DNA from: a virus | Reading direction: 5' to 3' (one strand) | IMG/VR virus record: IMGVR_UViG_3300020172_002590 | Coordinates: 1 to 64,000 of that record | DNA length: 64,000 nt | Part shown: positions 28,610 through 37,410 of the stretch, one piece after another | Layout of the letters: the number at the start of each line of letters is the position of its first letter | How positions within the stretch are numbered: position 1 is the stretch's first letter | Made by a program: the position numbers and the translations under genes | The notes under the pieces: model-generated | Database searches by the model: none | The model's input: only the letters and a program-made list of their open reading frames with translations | What the model was told of the DNA's origin: nothing

Positions 28610-30043
28610 TTACTTATTCGTTAGTTTATAAATTTTGCAGATTAGTTTAGCGATTTTGTCATCTGCTACGTCCCTAAACATTCTACCAACCATATCTCCA
28701 TCACTAATTCCAGTAGAATAGTGATCCCATTCGTGAACAATAGTACCGATCATTTTTTCAATACTTGTTTTGAATACTGTCTCTTCGTTAATAAGAACGA
28801 TTTTCTTCTTATCTCCATCCTCATTAATATCTACAGTCATTGCTAAGACCATATCTTCTTCATCAAATGGTGTATAAAATCCAACCTTATCTTTGATTTC
28901 AATGACTTCTGGAAGTACGGATATTACCATATCTAAAGCTTGAACTACCATCGGATAATTTTCAATATTAAAATGGTAGTTATATTTCAGAGATTCCCCA
29001 AAAATATCGTCAACACAAGAAATACCTAATCTTCTCATAAAAGAATAAACACCTTCGTGGTCTACTTTTAGAGATAGGAAACCTTTTGCTTCAATCGTTT
29101 TTAGAGCATTAATGGTAGCAAAATGTTCCATAATCATTACACTATTTAAATATTCACTATCAAACACTTCTTCCCAAAGGCTATTTTTTGTGTTTATATT
29201 TTGATAAGTATAATCAGTAATAGATTCTTTTTCGTAAAGTCTATCACCTTCATTTTCAAAGAAATATTGAAGAATTGTGCTGATTACTTCTCTATCTTTA
29301 ACACTTGATAATGATGTAAGAATTTTATAATTCATAGAGAAATTGCCATCTACAGTTCTATCTTCATTCAGATCAAGATTACTAATATCATAATCAAACA
29401 TACCTGGAAGATTTTCTCCACCATAATTATTAACTGATTTTTCTGAAGTAAAGACAAGAATGCCCTTACAATAAACTCTAAATGAATCATCAATAGGTTC
29501 GTAAAGTTTAAACCAACTATCTGAATAGATTGGCTTCCTATTTACACAAAAATACTTATCAAAGTTTTTATGAATTTCTAGCAGCTCATCAGTAGCAGTA
29601 ATATAAACAGAAAACTCACCGGAGACTGGAACAAATTCATCAACATCTACTATTTCAATATTCCAACCATTGCCATTAAGAGTATCTTCATCAATGGCAT
29701 TAGATACTACTTCACGATAAATTTGAAACTCATCTTTCCAAGAAAGTACACCTGCATCTGCAGAAAAAGATGAAGGCTTTTCATAATCTTGATACTTATA
29801 AAATACGGAAGGAATTCCTTCATCATCTTTAATGATGTATTCTAAGACATAATTGCCCTTACTATCCTCTCCTGTAAATGCCCATCTCATTCCTTTGCGA
29901 ATTGCAGCAATTGGAGCAAACTTAATTCCAGAACCGAACTGTCCAATTGTCTGATCATTATCCCGTTTTGTTGACATACCTAATTTCTCAAGTGATAGTC
30001 TGTTTACATTGCTTACATAATTTGTTACTTTAATGTATTTCAT
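28610..30043 (-). CDS. GHKL ATPase-like protein with C-terminal HEWDH metalloprotease-like motif
   Basis: A 477-residue protein. Residues 33-44 (IGQFGSGIKFAP) resemble the G2 glycine loop of Hsp90-type ATPases, and residues 110-119 (REVVSNAIDE) resemble the N-box with Asn115 and Asp118. In GHKL proteins the N-box normally precedes the glycine loop; here the order is reversed. Near the end, H437-E-W-D-H441 fits an HExxH zinc-protease motif, followed by YSTG. The middle has no recognised domain. I infer an ATP-dependent protease or chaperone-like role; the pairing is unusual. ATG with weak upstream site; genes on both sides point the same way. Confidence 0.6.
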   Translation of the reverse strand: MKYIKVTNYVSNVNRLSLEKLGMSTKRDNDQTIGQFGSGIKFAPIAAIRKGMRWAFTGEDSKGNYVLEYIIKDDEGIPSVFYKYQDYEKPSSFSADAGVLSWKDEFQIYREVVSNAIDEDTLNGNGWNIEIVDVDEFVPVSGEFSVYITATDELLEIHKNFDKYFCVNRKPIYSDSWFKLYEPIDDSFRVYCKGILVFTSEKSVNNYGGENLPGMFDYDISNLDLNEDRTVDGNFSMNYKILTSLSSVKDREVISTILQYFFENEGDRLYEKESITDYTYQNINTKNSLWEEVFDSEYLNSVMIMEHFATINALKTIEAKGFLSLKVDHEGVYSFMRRLGISCVDDIFGESLKYNYHFNIENYPMVVQALDMVISVLPEVIEIKDKVGFYTPFDEEDMVLAMTVDINEDGDKKKIVLINEETVFKTSIEKMIGTIVHEWDHYSTGISDGDMVGRMFRDVADDKIAKLICKIYKLTNK

Positions 30044-30115
30044 AATATTTTTCTCTCTTTATGGTAGCGACATTTGGGGATAGATATTTCACTATCCCCA
30101 AACGTCATTTTATTT

Positions 30116-30715
30116 TTAAACCAAATCCAATGGCACTGTAGCAGTTACTTCAGTATTCAAAAGTTTTTTGGCATTCTCAACAGCAGTTGAATACTCATTC
30201 AACTCATTGATAAATTCAATACGTAATTCTGAACGAATTGCATCTCTTGTATGAGCAATAATAGATTCACGCACTTCTGCAATCAAATCTTTTTGCTCAA
30301 GACGAGACAAAGCATCTGCGATATCAGAAACGAATTCATCATCCTTAAGCAAAAAGTACCGCATAGCATTTCTAATTGCTTGAGTTGCAAGTTCAGCAGT
30401 TGTACAACCACTTAATGGACTGTATTGTTCAAGCAATTTTTGAATATCAGACTCAGTATCATTTTCAATATAATCACTAAAGTCAATATTACGAATATGG
30501 TCTTCAATATCAAAATGATAATCCATCCAGTTGCTAATGCTATCACTGATATCATAATCATCTCGAATGTAATCAATCACTTTTTCAGTGACTTCATCTT
30601 GAAAGTCATCCTTTACTGCTTCAGCAATTGACTCTTTAATATTTTCTTGAACAAGTGCAGAAATTTTTTCGACTGCCTGATTGTCAATACCCAATGTTAC
30701 GTTAAGATGTTCCAT
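30116..30715 (-). CDS. Hypothetical helical acidic protein
   Basis: A 199-residue protein with repeated amphipathic helices (QENIKESIAEAVKDDFQDEV; DIEDHIRNIDFSDYIENDTE). ATG at 30715 follows AGAAGGATAAATAAA. Unrecognised; may oligomerise. Confidence 0.6.
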   Translation of the reverse strand: MEHLNVTLGIDNQAVEKISALVQENIKESIAEAVKDDFQDEVTEKVIDYIRDDYDISDSISNWMDYHFDIEDHIRNIDFSDYIENDTESDIQKLLEQYSPLSGCTTAELATQAIRNAMRYFLLKDDEFVSDIADALSRLEQKDLIAEVRESIIAHTRDAIRSELRIEFINELNEYSTAVENAKKLLNTEVTATVPLDLV

Positions 30716-30720
30716 TTTAT

Positions 30721-31083
30721 TTATCCTTCTGTGTCTGCAATTTGCATAGCGTAATCCCAAAGATAGGAATCACTTGGTACTTTAACTTCAGCGTGATCAA
30801 ACCAATCAGCATAATGATAAGTTAATTCAGAAGGATTTCCATCATCATCAACTTTTAATTCAAGCCAATCAGCAGGACCACCTGTTGATAAAAGAATTTT
30901 AATTACTTTAAATTTAGAAATTTCGAGAGCCAAATTATTCAACTCTTCCAAAGCTTCTTCTTGCTTTTCTTCATCAATGTCATCATCTCCAAGAATGTCA
31001 TTGATTTCTTCAAGCTGTTCGCTACGACTAATCATTTGGTCATAGACAAGTTCTGCACAAGTCTTTTTCTCTACTGTACTCAT
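30721..31083 (-). CDS. Hypothetical acidic protein
   Basis: A 120-residue acidic protein: helical first half (INDILGDDDIDEEKQEEALE) and a Trp-containing beta-rich second half. Overlaps the upstream gene by 4 nt. Unrecognised. Confidence 0.6.
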   Translation of the reverse strand: MSTVEKKTCAELVYDQMISRSEQLEEINDILGDDDIDEEKQEEALEELNNLALEISKFKVIKILLSTGGPADWLELKVDDDGNPSELTYHYADWFDHAEVKVPSDSYLWDYAMQIADTEG

Positions 31084-31523
31084 AATTCTGTATACTCCTT
31101 GATATACTCATTGAATTGTTCTAAAGATTCAGAATACTCTAGAATTTTTTTTATATTTTCAAATTGACTTTTAATCAAAATAAAAGCCAATTGGATCTTT
31201 TGTTGAACAACATATTCTTCATAATCAATAAAATCATCATTAGGATAATTGATTGTTCTATTATCTTTGTCAATTGGTTTTAACCAACCTCCAAGTCTGC
31301 CATCAATTTCAAACCCCTCAAATCCAAATTCTTTGAGAATATAATTTGTTTGATGAAAGAATGTTTCACTAGCTTCAACGTAAGCTTTTTCAAATTCTTC
31401 ATTGCTCATCTTGTAATAATGAGCATAATATTTAATTTTAAAAGCATATGACCCATTATGGCTATACTGAACAAAAGTATTTCTACATTTTGGAATAGAT
31501 AAAAATGTATTAGTCATAGTCAT
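31080..31523 (-). CDS. Hypothetical protein
   Basis: A 147-residue protein rich in aromatic residues (YSHNGSYAFKIKYYAHYYKM). AGAAAGAGATT precedes the ATG. Unrecognised. Confidence 0.6.
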   Translation of the reverse strand: MTMTNTFLSIPKCRNTFVQYSHNGSYAFKIKYYAHYYKMSNEEFEKAYVEASETFFHQTNYILKEFGFEGFEIDGRLGGWLKPIDKDNRTINYPNDDFIDYEEYVVQQKIQLAFILIKSQFENIKKILEYSESLEQFNEYIKEYTEL

Positions 31524-31896
31524 AATCTCTTTCTATTTGCGATTCATAGCTTTTACCACATTTTGGACAAGACCAATAAGTTGTTCCACGAAAAGATTCT
31601 TTTAATACAACTCCATCAAAGTCGCATTTTTCAACAATAACTTCTGGAGCAATTTCTGGCATATTAAACAATGAATTTAAATGTGCTAAATGACGGTAGA
31701 TACCATCTTTAGCTTTTTCTATTTCCTCTGTTCTGTTTACTTTCTTTCCAAATTCGCTGCAATAATTAAAAGCATATTCTGAAATACGAACATAGCTAAA
31801 ATTTTCATTCCAACACTCAAATTCTTCTTCAAACTCAGCGTCAGGCCCAGCAATTTCGTATTCATTACCAGTAACTCCTGGTGGATAATTACTCAT
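31510..31896 (-). CDS. Hypothetical protein with C-terminal zinc ribbon
   Basis: A 128-residue acidic protein; a Cys (EKCDFDGV) and CPKC (SCPKCGKSY) near the end fit a rubredoxin-like zinc site. ATG at 31896 follows AAGGAGAAAAAGTGAT. Confidence 0.6.
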   Translation of the reverse strand: MSNYPPGVTGNEYEIAGPDAEFEEEFECWNENFSYVRISEYAFNYCSEFGKKVNRTEEIEKAKDGIYRHLAHLNSLFNMPEIAPEVIVEKCDFDGVVLKESFRGTTYWSCPKCGKSYESQIERDYDYD

Positions 31897-31897
31897 A

Positions 31898-32020
31898 TCA
31901 CTTTTTCTCCTTTTTTGATTTCCTTTTGTTACCCCTTTTGAGGATAACAAAAGGAATATTCAAAACTTTTTTTATTTCCGATATTTTAACTGGCACATCA
32001 AAGTTAAGATTTTCATCCAT
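31898..32020 (-). CDS. 40-residue basic protein
   Basis: MDENLNFDVPVKISEIKKVL at the start, Lys/Arg-rich at the end (KRGNKRKSKKEKK). The gene contains a perfect 12-bp inverted repeat (31920-31931 and 31945-31956), and its last codons form the ribosome-binding site of the next gene. Confidence 0.45.
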   Translation of the reverse strand: MDENLNFDVPVKISEIKKVLNIPFVILKRGNKRKSKKEKK

Positions 32021-32186
32021 TTTCAAACTTTTCAATTTCACTATAAGTGTAAGAAATATTTCCAATAAAATTAGAAATACTGTTTCTTTCTTCTAGCAAG
32101 TCAGCAATTTGCTTTGCTTCATTTAATGATTCAAGTTCGAGAATAGTTTCATTAATAACTTTAATTTTAAATTTTGTTGTTGTCAT
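32013..32186 (-). CDS. Small hypothetical protein
   Basis: A 57-residue protein (MTTTKFKIKVINETILELES then NEAKQIADLLEERN): two strands and a helix, like other small alpha/beta proteins here. It overlaps the WhiB gene by 20 nt. Confidence 0.5.
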   Translation of the reverse strand: MTTTKFKIKVINETILELESLNEAKQIADLLEERNSISNFIGNISYTYSEIEKFENG

Positions 32187-32463
32187 TAGTTTTTACTACC
32201 TTAATAGAAACATCTTTGGCAATAACGCTACGTTGTGCAAGAATTTTACTTCTTTCTTTTGGAGTTGTGCCTCCCCAAATACCAAAAGCTTCTTCATTTT
32301 TTAAAGCATATTCTAGACATTCCGCTCTCACAGAACAAATCTTACAAAAAGCTTTAATTTCAGCAGATTGCTTTGCTGAACCTTTTACCCCAGGTTCAGG
32401 GTAAAACAATTCTGTATCTTGACCAAAACATGCAGCGTTATTACGCCAAGTTTCATTATTCAT
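32167..32463 (-). CDS. WhiB-family transcriptional regulator
   Basis: A 98-residue protein with the four WhiB cysteines (C12, C40, C43, C49) that hold a 4Fe-4S cluster, and the turn GIWGGTTPKER at 61-71 that binds the host sigma factor and DNA. WhiB proteins are restricted to Actinobacteria and their phages, so this is the best evidence for the host. The gene sits among very small genes and overlaps both neighbours. Confidence 0.95.
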   Translation of the reverse strand: MNNETWRNNAACFGQDTELFYPEPGVKGSAKQSAEIKAFCKICSVRAECLEYALKNEEAFGIWGGTTPKERSKILAQRSVIAKDVSIKVVKTNDNNKI

Positions 32464-32848
32464 TTATCTCCCAATATGGTAATGATTTTGATTCTTCTCT
32501 CATAACAGGCAAAACCTCAGACATAAGAAAAGAGTAATAGTCTTCAATATTAAAACCATCAGCGATTAGATTGCTAATGATATTAGAATAGTTAAAACAC
32601 AAGGCCAGGATTACTCCAAATACATTGTCTTCAACTAAAATATCTTCACTATTTTCTCCATCTTCATAGCATAAATTAATACACTGCATCATAAATGTCA
32701 TTCTATCTTCATCAGATGTAAAATCTGTTGTAGACATAATATTTACAATGTTTTCGAGAATAAAATGTGAATCTGAACCGTCAGTCATACCGTCTGCCAT
32801 TTCAGTTCTCATTTTTTCAATATGATCAAAGTCTTCTTTCTTAAACAT
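32456..32848 (-). CDS. Hypothetical acidic protein
   Basis: A 130-residue acidic, Met-rich helical protein (HIEKMRTEMADGMTDGSDSH). Unrecognised. Directly upstream of whiB, 8-nt overlap. Confidence 0.6.
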   Translation of the reverse strand: MFKKEDFDHIEKMRTEMADGMTDGSDSHFILENIVNIMSTTDFTSDEDRMTFMMQCINLCYEDGENSEDILVEDNVFGVILALCFNYSNIISNLIADGFNIEDYYSFLMSEVLPVMREESKSLPYWEINE

Positions 32849-32862
32849 TTAAAACTTTCTAC

Positions 32863-33294
32863 TCAGAACAATTCGTTAATTGCTTCAGCAAGTGAACCTG
32901 TAGCATTATTGAAATCATATACCTTTTCATCAGCATCATCAAATTTAATAACGCTACCAAAGATATTCTTATTTGCAATGTTAACAGCAATAGCAAGAGC
33001 AACTCTACGCCTATCTGGATGCTTACTTGGAGCTCCATCTACTTCTCCATCATCATTCAAAGGTGCAGCCCAACCTGTTGTTACAACGCTTACATATTCA
33101 AATAGCAAATGCTTGTTTTGATTTCCAATCTCTTGAATAAGATCATACACATCTGGATTGAAATCAATAAGTACAGACTTAAGTTCTCCTTTTTCATTAG
33201 TTGAAATTCCATATGCTTTGGCATCTGTAATCTCAGGGTGAACAGCAGAGATATCAAAAATCTCATCCAATAGTGTTTCGTTTTTGTCTTTCAT
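32863..33294 (-). CDS. Hypothetical protein
   Basis: A 143-residue protein (AVHPEITDAKAYGISTNEKG; SVVTTGWAAPLNDDGEVDG; DRRRVALAIAVNIANKN). The GWAAPL and HPDRRRV segments suggest a conserved phage family, but I cannot name it. ATG at 33294 follows AAAGGAAAAAA. Confidence 0.6.
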   Translation of the reverse strand: MKDKNETLLDEIFDISAVHPEITDAKAYGISTNEKGELKSVLIDFNPDVYDLIQEIGNQNKHLLFEYVSVVTTGWAAPLNDDGEVDGAPSKHPDRRRVALAIAVNIANKNIFGSVIKFDDADEKVYDFNNATGSLAEAINELF

Positions 33295-33319
33295 TTTTTT
33301 TCCTTTGTTATTGTTGTTG

Positions 33320-33907
33320 TTATTTTTTGTTTGAATCGAATAGATACTCTGTATCAAATTCGTTTTCGATTAGATCAGCTTGGTATGATTCTTTACATTC
33401 GCCATTAATCCAAATGTTCTTTCCACAGAAACCCATTCCTTCTTCTTGATAGTAAAGACAGAACAAAAGGTTTGGATAATCCATTGCAATTTTTTCAAAT
33501 GCTTCAATAGGTGGAGACCAAGCAGTTGAAAAATCAAAATCAATTTCAATACGCCCTCTTGAAAGCATAGGGGGATTGAAAAACAAATCACTTTCTGGCC
33601 ATTTAGTTCCCCATTTCTCAATTCGCCATTGATACCAATCAGGATAACCAAATTTTTCAATATTAGTTTTTTGAGTATCGTTATGCACCATAGGAGCATC
33701 ACCAATTAACAAATCTGTAGGTGTTGGATAAAGATTTTCCAAAAGACTAACATTAACTTCTCCGTGTTGAAATTCTTCAAGAACAACTTCTGTTGTTTCT
33801 ACTACATTATTGTATTGATCAAGCTTACGAGAAATGATACTAAGAAATTGCATCATATCTTTTTCTTCGCCATAAACATATAAATTATTTGAGCACCAAT
33901 TAGGCAT
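33320..33907 (-). CDS. Api92-like phage protein
   Basis: A 195-residue protein beginning MPNWCSNNLYVYG, with ENLYPTP, YPDWYQWRIEKWGTKWPES and FSTAWSPPIEAFEK. This is the layout of Api92-like (DUF1281-type) phage proteins. Function unknown. The ATG overlaps the upstream stop. Confidence 0.78.
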   Translation of the reverse strand: MPNWCSNNLYVYGEEKDMMQFLSIISRKLDQYNNVVETTEVVLEEFQHGEVNVSLLENLYPTPTDLLIGDAPMVHNDTQKTNIEKFGYPDWYQWRIEKWGTKWPESDLFFNPPMLSRGRIEIDFDFSTAWSPPIEAFEKIAMDYPNLLFCLYYQEEGMGFCGKNIWINGECKESYQADLIENEFDTEYLFDSNKK

Positions 33908-34049
33908 CTTGTTCTACTTTCTTATTGCTGTTTTTATTTGCACATTCATAACAGATATTTGTGATATCATCAAGGCAACCCAAAATCCAAGCATCAATGC
34001 CTGACCAAACGATATTTTCTTTGGTATCACATTCTTTACATTTACTCAC
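33900..34049 (-). CDS. Small zinc-ribbon protein (GTG start)
   Basis: A 49-residue protein with CKEC (4-7) and CYEC (about 33-36). It starts at GTG, overlapping the previous gene by 8 nt. Confidence 0.55.
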   Translation of the reverse strand: MSKCKECDTKENIVWSGIDAWILGCLDDITNICYECANKNSNKKVEQDA

Positions 34050-34176
34050 TATCTTCTTCTTTCTTGAATAAATCATCCCAAGATGATTTTACATACTTGA
34101 CATTTCCTTTTTCATCAACATAAGCTGTTAGCACCATTGTTGCACTAAACAGTTCTGAATTATTTTCATTTTCCAT
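34042..34176 (-). CDS. Small acidic protein
   Basis: A 44-residue protein (MVLTAYVDEKGNVKYVKSSW followed by an acidic end). It overlaps both neighbours by 8-11 nt. Unrecognised. Confidence 0.5.
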   Translation of the reverse strand: MENENNSELFSATMVLTAYVDEKGNVKYVKSSWDDLFKKEEDSE

Positions 34177-34369
34177 TATTTTCTTCCTTCATTAATTGAT
34201 TAATCAGCCATCTTGCTTTTATAAAATTCGGATGTTCTTGATTATGAATAGCAAGATTTCTATTCAACCATCCGATATCTTTTTTCCTACGTTCCGGTAT
34301 TGTCATACCAATAAGAGCATCTTGAAGTAAATCCATCATTTGCTCTTTATCTAATTTCTCAGGTTCCAT
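34166..34369 (-). CDS. Small helical protein
   Basis: A 67-residue protein (KLDKEQMMDLLQDALIGMTI; RWLINQLMKEENNGK). Unrecognised. Confidence 0.55.
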   Translation of the reverse strand: MEPEKLDKEQMMDLLQDALIGMTIPERRKKDIGWLNRNLAIHNQEHPNFIKARWLINQLMKEENNGK

Positions 34370-34371
34370 TT

Positions 34372-35061
34372 TTAATCCTCAAATAAATTTAATTGATTAG
34401 GGTTATATTGTCTTGTAGGAATTGGCTCAAGATTATTACGTTCAATAAACTCAGTCCAACCCCCAATGTTTTCTTTGTTCCAATATTTAATGTTATAGAC
34501 AGCCATTAAAATATCTTCATCTTCTGGATAAAGTCCAGCATCTGGAGATAGCTCCACATTCATATTCATCGCTAATTCGTTATAGATAAAATCAGCCCAA
34601 TTAGAATCAGAAGTATCAATTAAATCTAAAAGATAACTTGGTAGTTCCTTTATGGATTCAATTACACTTTCATATTCTTTGTTAAAGTAATCACCTTCAT
34701 CAGCAACTGAATACTCCATCAATCTTTCTTGCCATTCCATAGCAGCAATAAAAGCAGGACTAATATTGCTTTCTGTAACGTCACTTTCTGATAAAAGAAT
34801 ACGACAAACTAAACGATCAATTGAACCTACAACCCAATGCTTATATGTTTCAATTCTAAAATCACCAGGAAATCTTTCCATTAAATCTTTACTGATAACT
34901 TCAAAGTTTGACTTTTCAAGAATACTTTGAGCAGTATCATCAATTCCAGAAAAACCCCAAGTTTTAAACATATCTTCAGACCCCCAATAACCAAAATCTT
35001 CTGGTTTTTTCAAAGCCATAGTCGCAAGTTCTTCAATGCTGTAATGCGAAATATCAATCAT
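34372..35061 (-). CDS. Hypothetical acidic protein
   Basis: A 229-residue acidic, helical protein (SIEELATMALKKPEDFGYWG; SAVADEG-like loops). No recognised domain. It begins in an 8-nt overlap with the upstream gene. Confidence 0.62.
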   Translation of the reverse strand: MIDISHYSIEELATMALKKPEDFGYWGSEDMFKTWGFSGIDDTAQSILEKSNFEVISKDLMERFPGDFRIETYKHWVVGSIDRLVCRILLSESDVTESNISPAFIAAMEWQERLMEYSVADEGDYFNKEYESVIESIKELPSYLLDLIDTSDSNWADFIYNELAMNMNVELSPDAGLYPEDEDILMAVYNIKYWNKENIGGWTEFIERNNLEPIPTRQYNPNQLNLFED

Positions 35062-35380
35062 TTTGTTTTTCCAATTCTTTCAATGCTTCTTCATCCCAAT
35101 TTGAAGGAATAGACTTATCAATTACATAAACATATTCGTCAGCAATAGGATCATCCATATCCCAATACATACAAACTTCGCCATATGAACCAAATTCGTG
35201 ACTAAACCACTTAACTTTAAATCTAATTCCTTTTTCTTCTGCTTCAGGAAAACTTCTATTTAACTGATCAATAAAAGCATCCATTTCTTTTTTAGCAAGT
35301 TCGCGGTAATTATAAGTACCAACTTGAGCACAATCTTCATCATAAGGCGTTGAGCCAATTTCAATATATTCAATATTCAT
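35054..35380 (-). CDS. Hypothetical protein
   Basis: A 108-residue protein (MNIEYIEIGSTPYDEDCAQV). ATG at 35380 follows AGAAAGGTATTTAAA. The block IGSTPYDEDCAQVG recalls small conserved phage proteins; function unknown. Confidence 0.6.
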   Translation of the reverse strand: MNIEYIEIGSTPYDEDCAQVGTYNYRELAKKEMDAFIDQLNRSFPEAEEKGIRFKVKWFSHEFGSYGEVCMYWDMDDPIADEYVYVIDKSIPSNWDEEALKELEKQND

Positions 35381-35381
35381 T

Positions 35382-35597
35382 TTAAATACCTTTCTTCTTA
35401 AACATTTTTTTGATTTTGTAATTACGATAATAACGCTTATAATAAGCTGACCATTTATTATCAAGCTTTTCTACAACGCTTGTGTAGTCTTTAATATAAA
35501 GATCATTTTCACGAAAAGCGCGATCTTCAAGATAATCAAGAGCTTCAATAATTAACTCAAGTTCAGGTTTAGTAAAAGAAACTTTAATACTTCTCAC
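35382..35597 (-). CDS. Hypothetical helical protein (GTG start)
   Basis: A 71-residue protein (SFTKPELELIIEALDYLEDR; Tyr/Lys-rich end). GTG at 35597 is chosen because AAAGG at the end of the previous gene is its ribosome-binding site. Confidence 0.55.
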   Translation of the reverse strand: MRSIKVSFTKPELELIIEALDYLEDRAFRENDLYIKDYTSVVEKLDNKWSAYYKRYYRNYKIKKMFKKKGI

Positions 35598-35598
35598 T

Positions 35599-35712
35599 TT
35601 ACATATACCTTTCATTGTAAGCTTTTACTACTTCTTGTTCCATACACTGAGTACAGACTGAATCATCAGGCAATTCTTCATAAACAGCTTCACAGTTTTT
35701 ACAAATATACAT
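35599..35712 (-). CDS. Small rubredoxin-like zinc protein
   Basis: A 37-residue protein with CKNC (4-7) and CTQC (20-23). Directly upstream of the 35597 start, with a 1-nt gap. Confidence 0.55.
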   Translation of the reverse strand: MYICKNCEAVYEELPDDSVCTQCMEQEVVKAYNERYM

Positions 35713-35720
35713 TGCTACCT

Positions 35721-36026
35721 CTATTCGTATTTTGTTTCAATACAATGAACACAAGGCTGACCTTGTTCCATTTCTTCACATTCACACTCATCTTCATCAA
35801 TAGTAAGAAACATTTCTTCCCAACAATTTGGATGAGTTCCTGAAATCATAACTTCTCGAATTTCTTTTGGCAAAAAAGGAAAGACATCTTGAATGTATTC
35901 ATTATTCAGAATCAGTCTTTGATATTCATCAAAAGACAAACAAAATTCACTTTCTTCTCCGCAATGAAAACACTTTCTGGTAAAACCATAAGCATTTTCA
36001 TTAATCATATAAATATTTGCTCTCAT
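35721..36026 (-). CDS. Phage protein with CxxC and Cys/His pairs
   Basis: A 101-residue protein. Residues 18-23 read KCFHCG; then EYIQDVFPFLPKEIREVMIS and GTHPNCWEEMF. This block resembles a protein family of actinobacteriophages. A second Cys group (CECEEMEQGQPCVHC) is at the end. Likely zinc-binding; function unknown. Confidence 0.75.
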   Translation of the reverse strand: MRANIYMINENAYGFTRKCFHCGEESEFCLSFDEYQRLILNNEYIQDVFPFLPKEIREVMISGTHPNCWEEMFLTIDEDECECEEMEQGQPCVHCIETKYE

Positions 36027-36027
36027 T

Positions 36028-36312
36028 TTAATTGTTCCTTTCAGGATAAATAGTTAATAATGCTTGATACCTTTTTACAAAAGTTGGATTTTCCCAAGCC
36101 AAAGAACCATATTTTGCGCTAGGCAAATCTGGAAGTTCTTCGCGATTAATATGGATTGACATTCCATTAATAAAAATGGAAAGCCTATAACCAAGATAAG
36201 AAGCAAAGTCTTCTAAAGCTTCTTCAATTGTTTGGAAATATTTAATTTCTCCATATTGATTTCGAGTTGAATAATTAGTTTCTTCTTGAAACATCATTTC
36301 ATCATCATTCAT
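36028..36312 (-). CDS. Hypothetical protein
   Basis: A 94-residue protein (EEALEDFASYLGYRLSIFIN). ATG at 36312 (MNDDEMM) follows GGAAG. Unrecognised. Confidence 0.58.
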   Translation of the reverse strand: MNDDEMMFQEETNYSTRNQYGEIKYFQTIEEALEDFASYLGYRLSIFINGMSIHINREELPDLPSAKYGSLAWENPTFVKRYQALLTIYPERNN

Positions 36313-36562
36313 TTTCATCTTCCATTTCATAATCACTGTTTACATCTTCATTGACCATAACGATTCTTTCTTTCATTTTTTCTTGAATGCAATCATCACA
36401 AATCCAAATTTTCATATGAGATAAGTCAAAAATAGAACCATAAGAACCATAAATGTCAATTTCAATGGCACCTTCAACTAATACAAAATCAGTTTTTATG
36501 TTGTTAGTTTGCATATAACTAATTTGTTTTCCACAAGAAAAACAAGGACAGGGTGTATACAT
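36305..36562 (-). CDS. Small zinc-binding protein
   Basis: An 85-residue protein with CPCFSCGK at 4-11 and CDDC near 55. Acidic tail. It starts one base into the upstream stop. Confidence 0.6.
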   Translation of the reverse strand: MYTPCPCFSCGKQISYMQTNNIKTDFVLVEGAIEIDIYGSYGSIFDLSHMKIWICDDCIQEKMKERIVMVNEDVNSDYEMEDENE

Positions 36563-36897
36563 TATCTCATCTCCAAAAATTGAGGGTATTTCTTATAAAA
36601 CAAAAATGTTTTGATCTGGTAATTAACCATTTGATGAACATAGTTAGATGCAAGATGAATTCTTAACTCATCTCCCATCTCGGTTTTACTACCAAGATTT
36701 TTCATAACTTGATCTTTAACTCTTGAATGGAAAAAACATTCGCGTCCTTTCTTAATTTCAAAAGTATTGATCACTTTAACTATCTCTCTACCAATTTTTT
36801 TATTAGTAGCAACATCATCAGTGCCATAATCAGCATTGATAAATATTTTTTTCTCTACGTCATTTATAGAAAAGCTAACCATTTCTTCAGTCTTCAT
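36562..36897 (-). CDS. Hypothetical protein
   Basis: A 111-residue protein (MKTEEMVSFSINDVEKKIFI; FYKKYPQFLEMR). ATG at 36897 follows ATAGGAGTGAAAAAA. Unrecognised. Confidence 0.6.
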   Translation of the reverse strand: MKTEEMVSFSINDVEKKIFINADYGTDDVATNKKIGREIVKVINTFEIKKGRECFFHSRVKDQVMKNLGSKTEMGDELRIHLASNYVHQMVNYQIKTFLFYKKYPQFLEMR

Positions 36898-36997
36898 TTT
36901 TTTCACTCCTATATTCGTAAATACATTCAATAACGGCTACATAACCGAAACAAATAAAAGGTGTCATTGCGACACCAAATATCAACCAATCAATCAT
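36887..36997 (-). CDS. 36-residue membrane protein
   Basis: One hydrophobic span (MIDWLIFGVAMTPFICFGYV then AVIECIYEYRSEKNED). Its 3' end carries AGGAG for the next gene. Confidence 0.5.
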   Translation of the reverse strand: MIDWLIFGVAMTPFICFGYVAVIECIYEYRSEKNED

Positions 36998-37175
36998 TTT
37001 GCAAATCCTTTCCAGATTCAACATTTTTTGTTTTTTGCATTCCGCAACCTTTTGGGCAATCAGTAAGCTGCCCCTTTTTCAATTGGAAAAACCTCATTGG
37101 TAATCCAGTTTCTATCTTATGTTCACAGAATAAAACTTGAATTGCTTCAAATCTACCCGGAATGTTTTTATTCAT
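36990..37175 (-). CDS. Small basic Cys-containing protein
   Basis: A 61-residue protein with isolated Cys near 15 and C-x3-C near 46-50 (DCPKGCGM). ATG at 37175 follows GGAGATCAAA. Confidence 0.55.
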   Translation of the reverse strand: MNKNIPGRFEAIQVLFCEHKIETGLPMRFFQLKKGQLTDCPKGCGMQKTKNVESGKDLQND

Positions 37176-37410
37176 TTTGATCTCCATATCCATCAATAAT
37201 GTCTGCTCTTGTATTTAGACTTTTAAGTTCATCTTTCCGAACCCAAAAGTAATTGCATTTATGTAGTAAAGCCGGGGTATAAACCTTACGAAATTCTCTT
37301 TCTCTTTCGTCAAGTCCCATACGATTACATTTTTCTTCTAAACAATAATCGTAACCAGCTTCAAATCTTTCTTCAATAAATTCTTGTTCACAAAATTTAC
37401 AAATTGCCAT
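37168..37410 (-). CDS. Small zinc-ribbon protein
   Basis: An 80-residue protein with CKFC (4-7) and C-x4-C (CLEEKC, 23-28), then a basic helix. Likely zinc-binding. Confidence 0.6.
   Translation of the reverse strand: MAICKFCEQEFIEERFEAGYDYCLEEKCNRMGLDEREREFRKVYTPALLHKCNYFWVRKDELKSLNTRADIIDGYGDQNE

Noticed and set aside
31920-31956. Terminator formed by the TTCCTTTTGTTA inverted repeat
   Set aside because: It lies inside a plausible small gene and there is no T-run on the minus strand, which is the coding strand.
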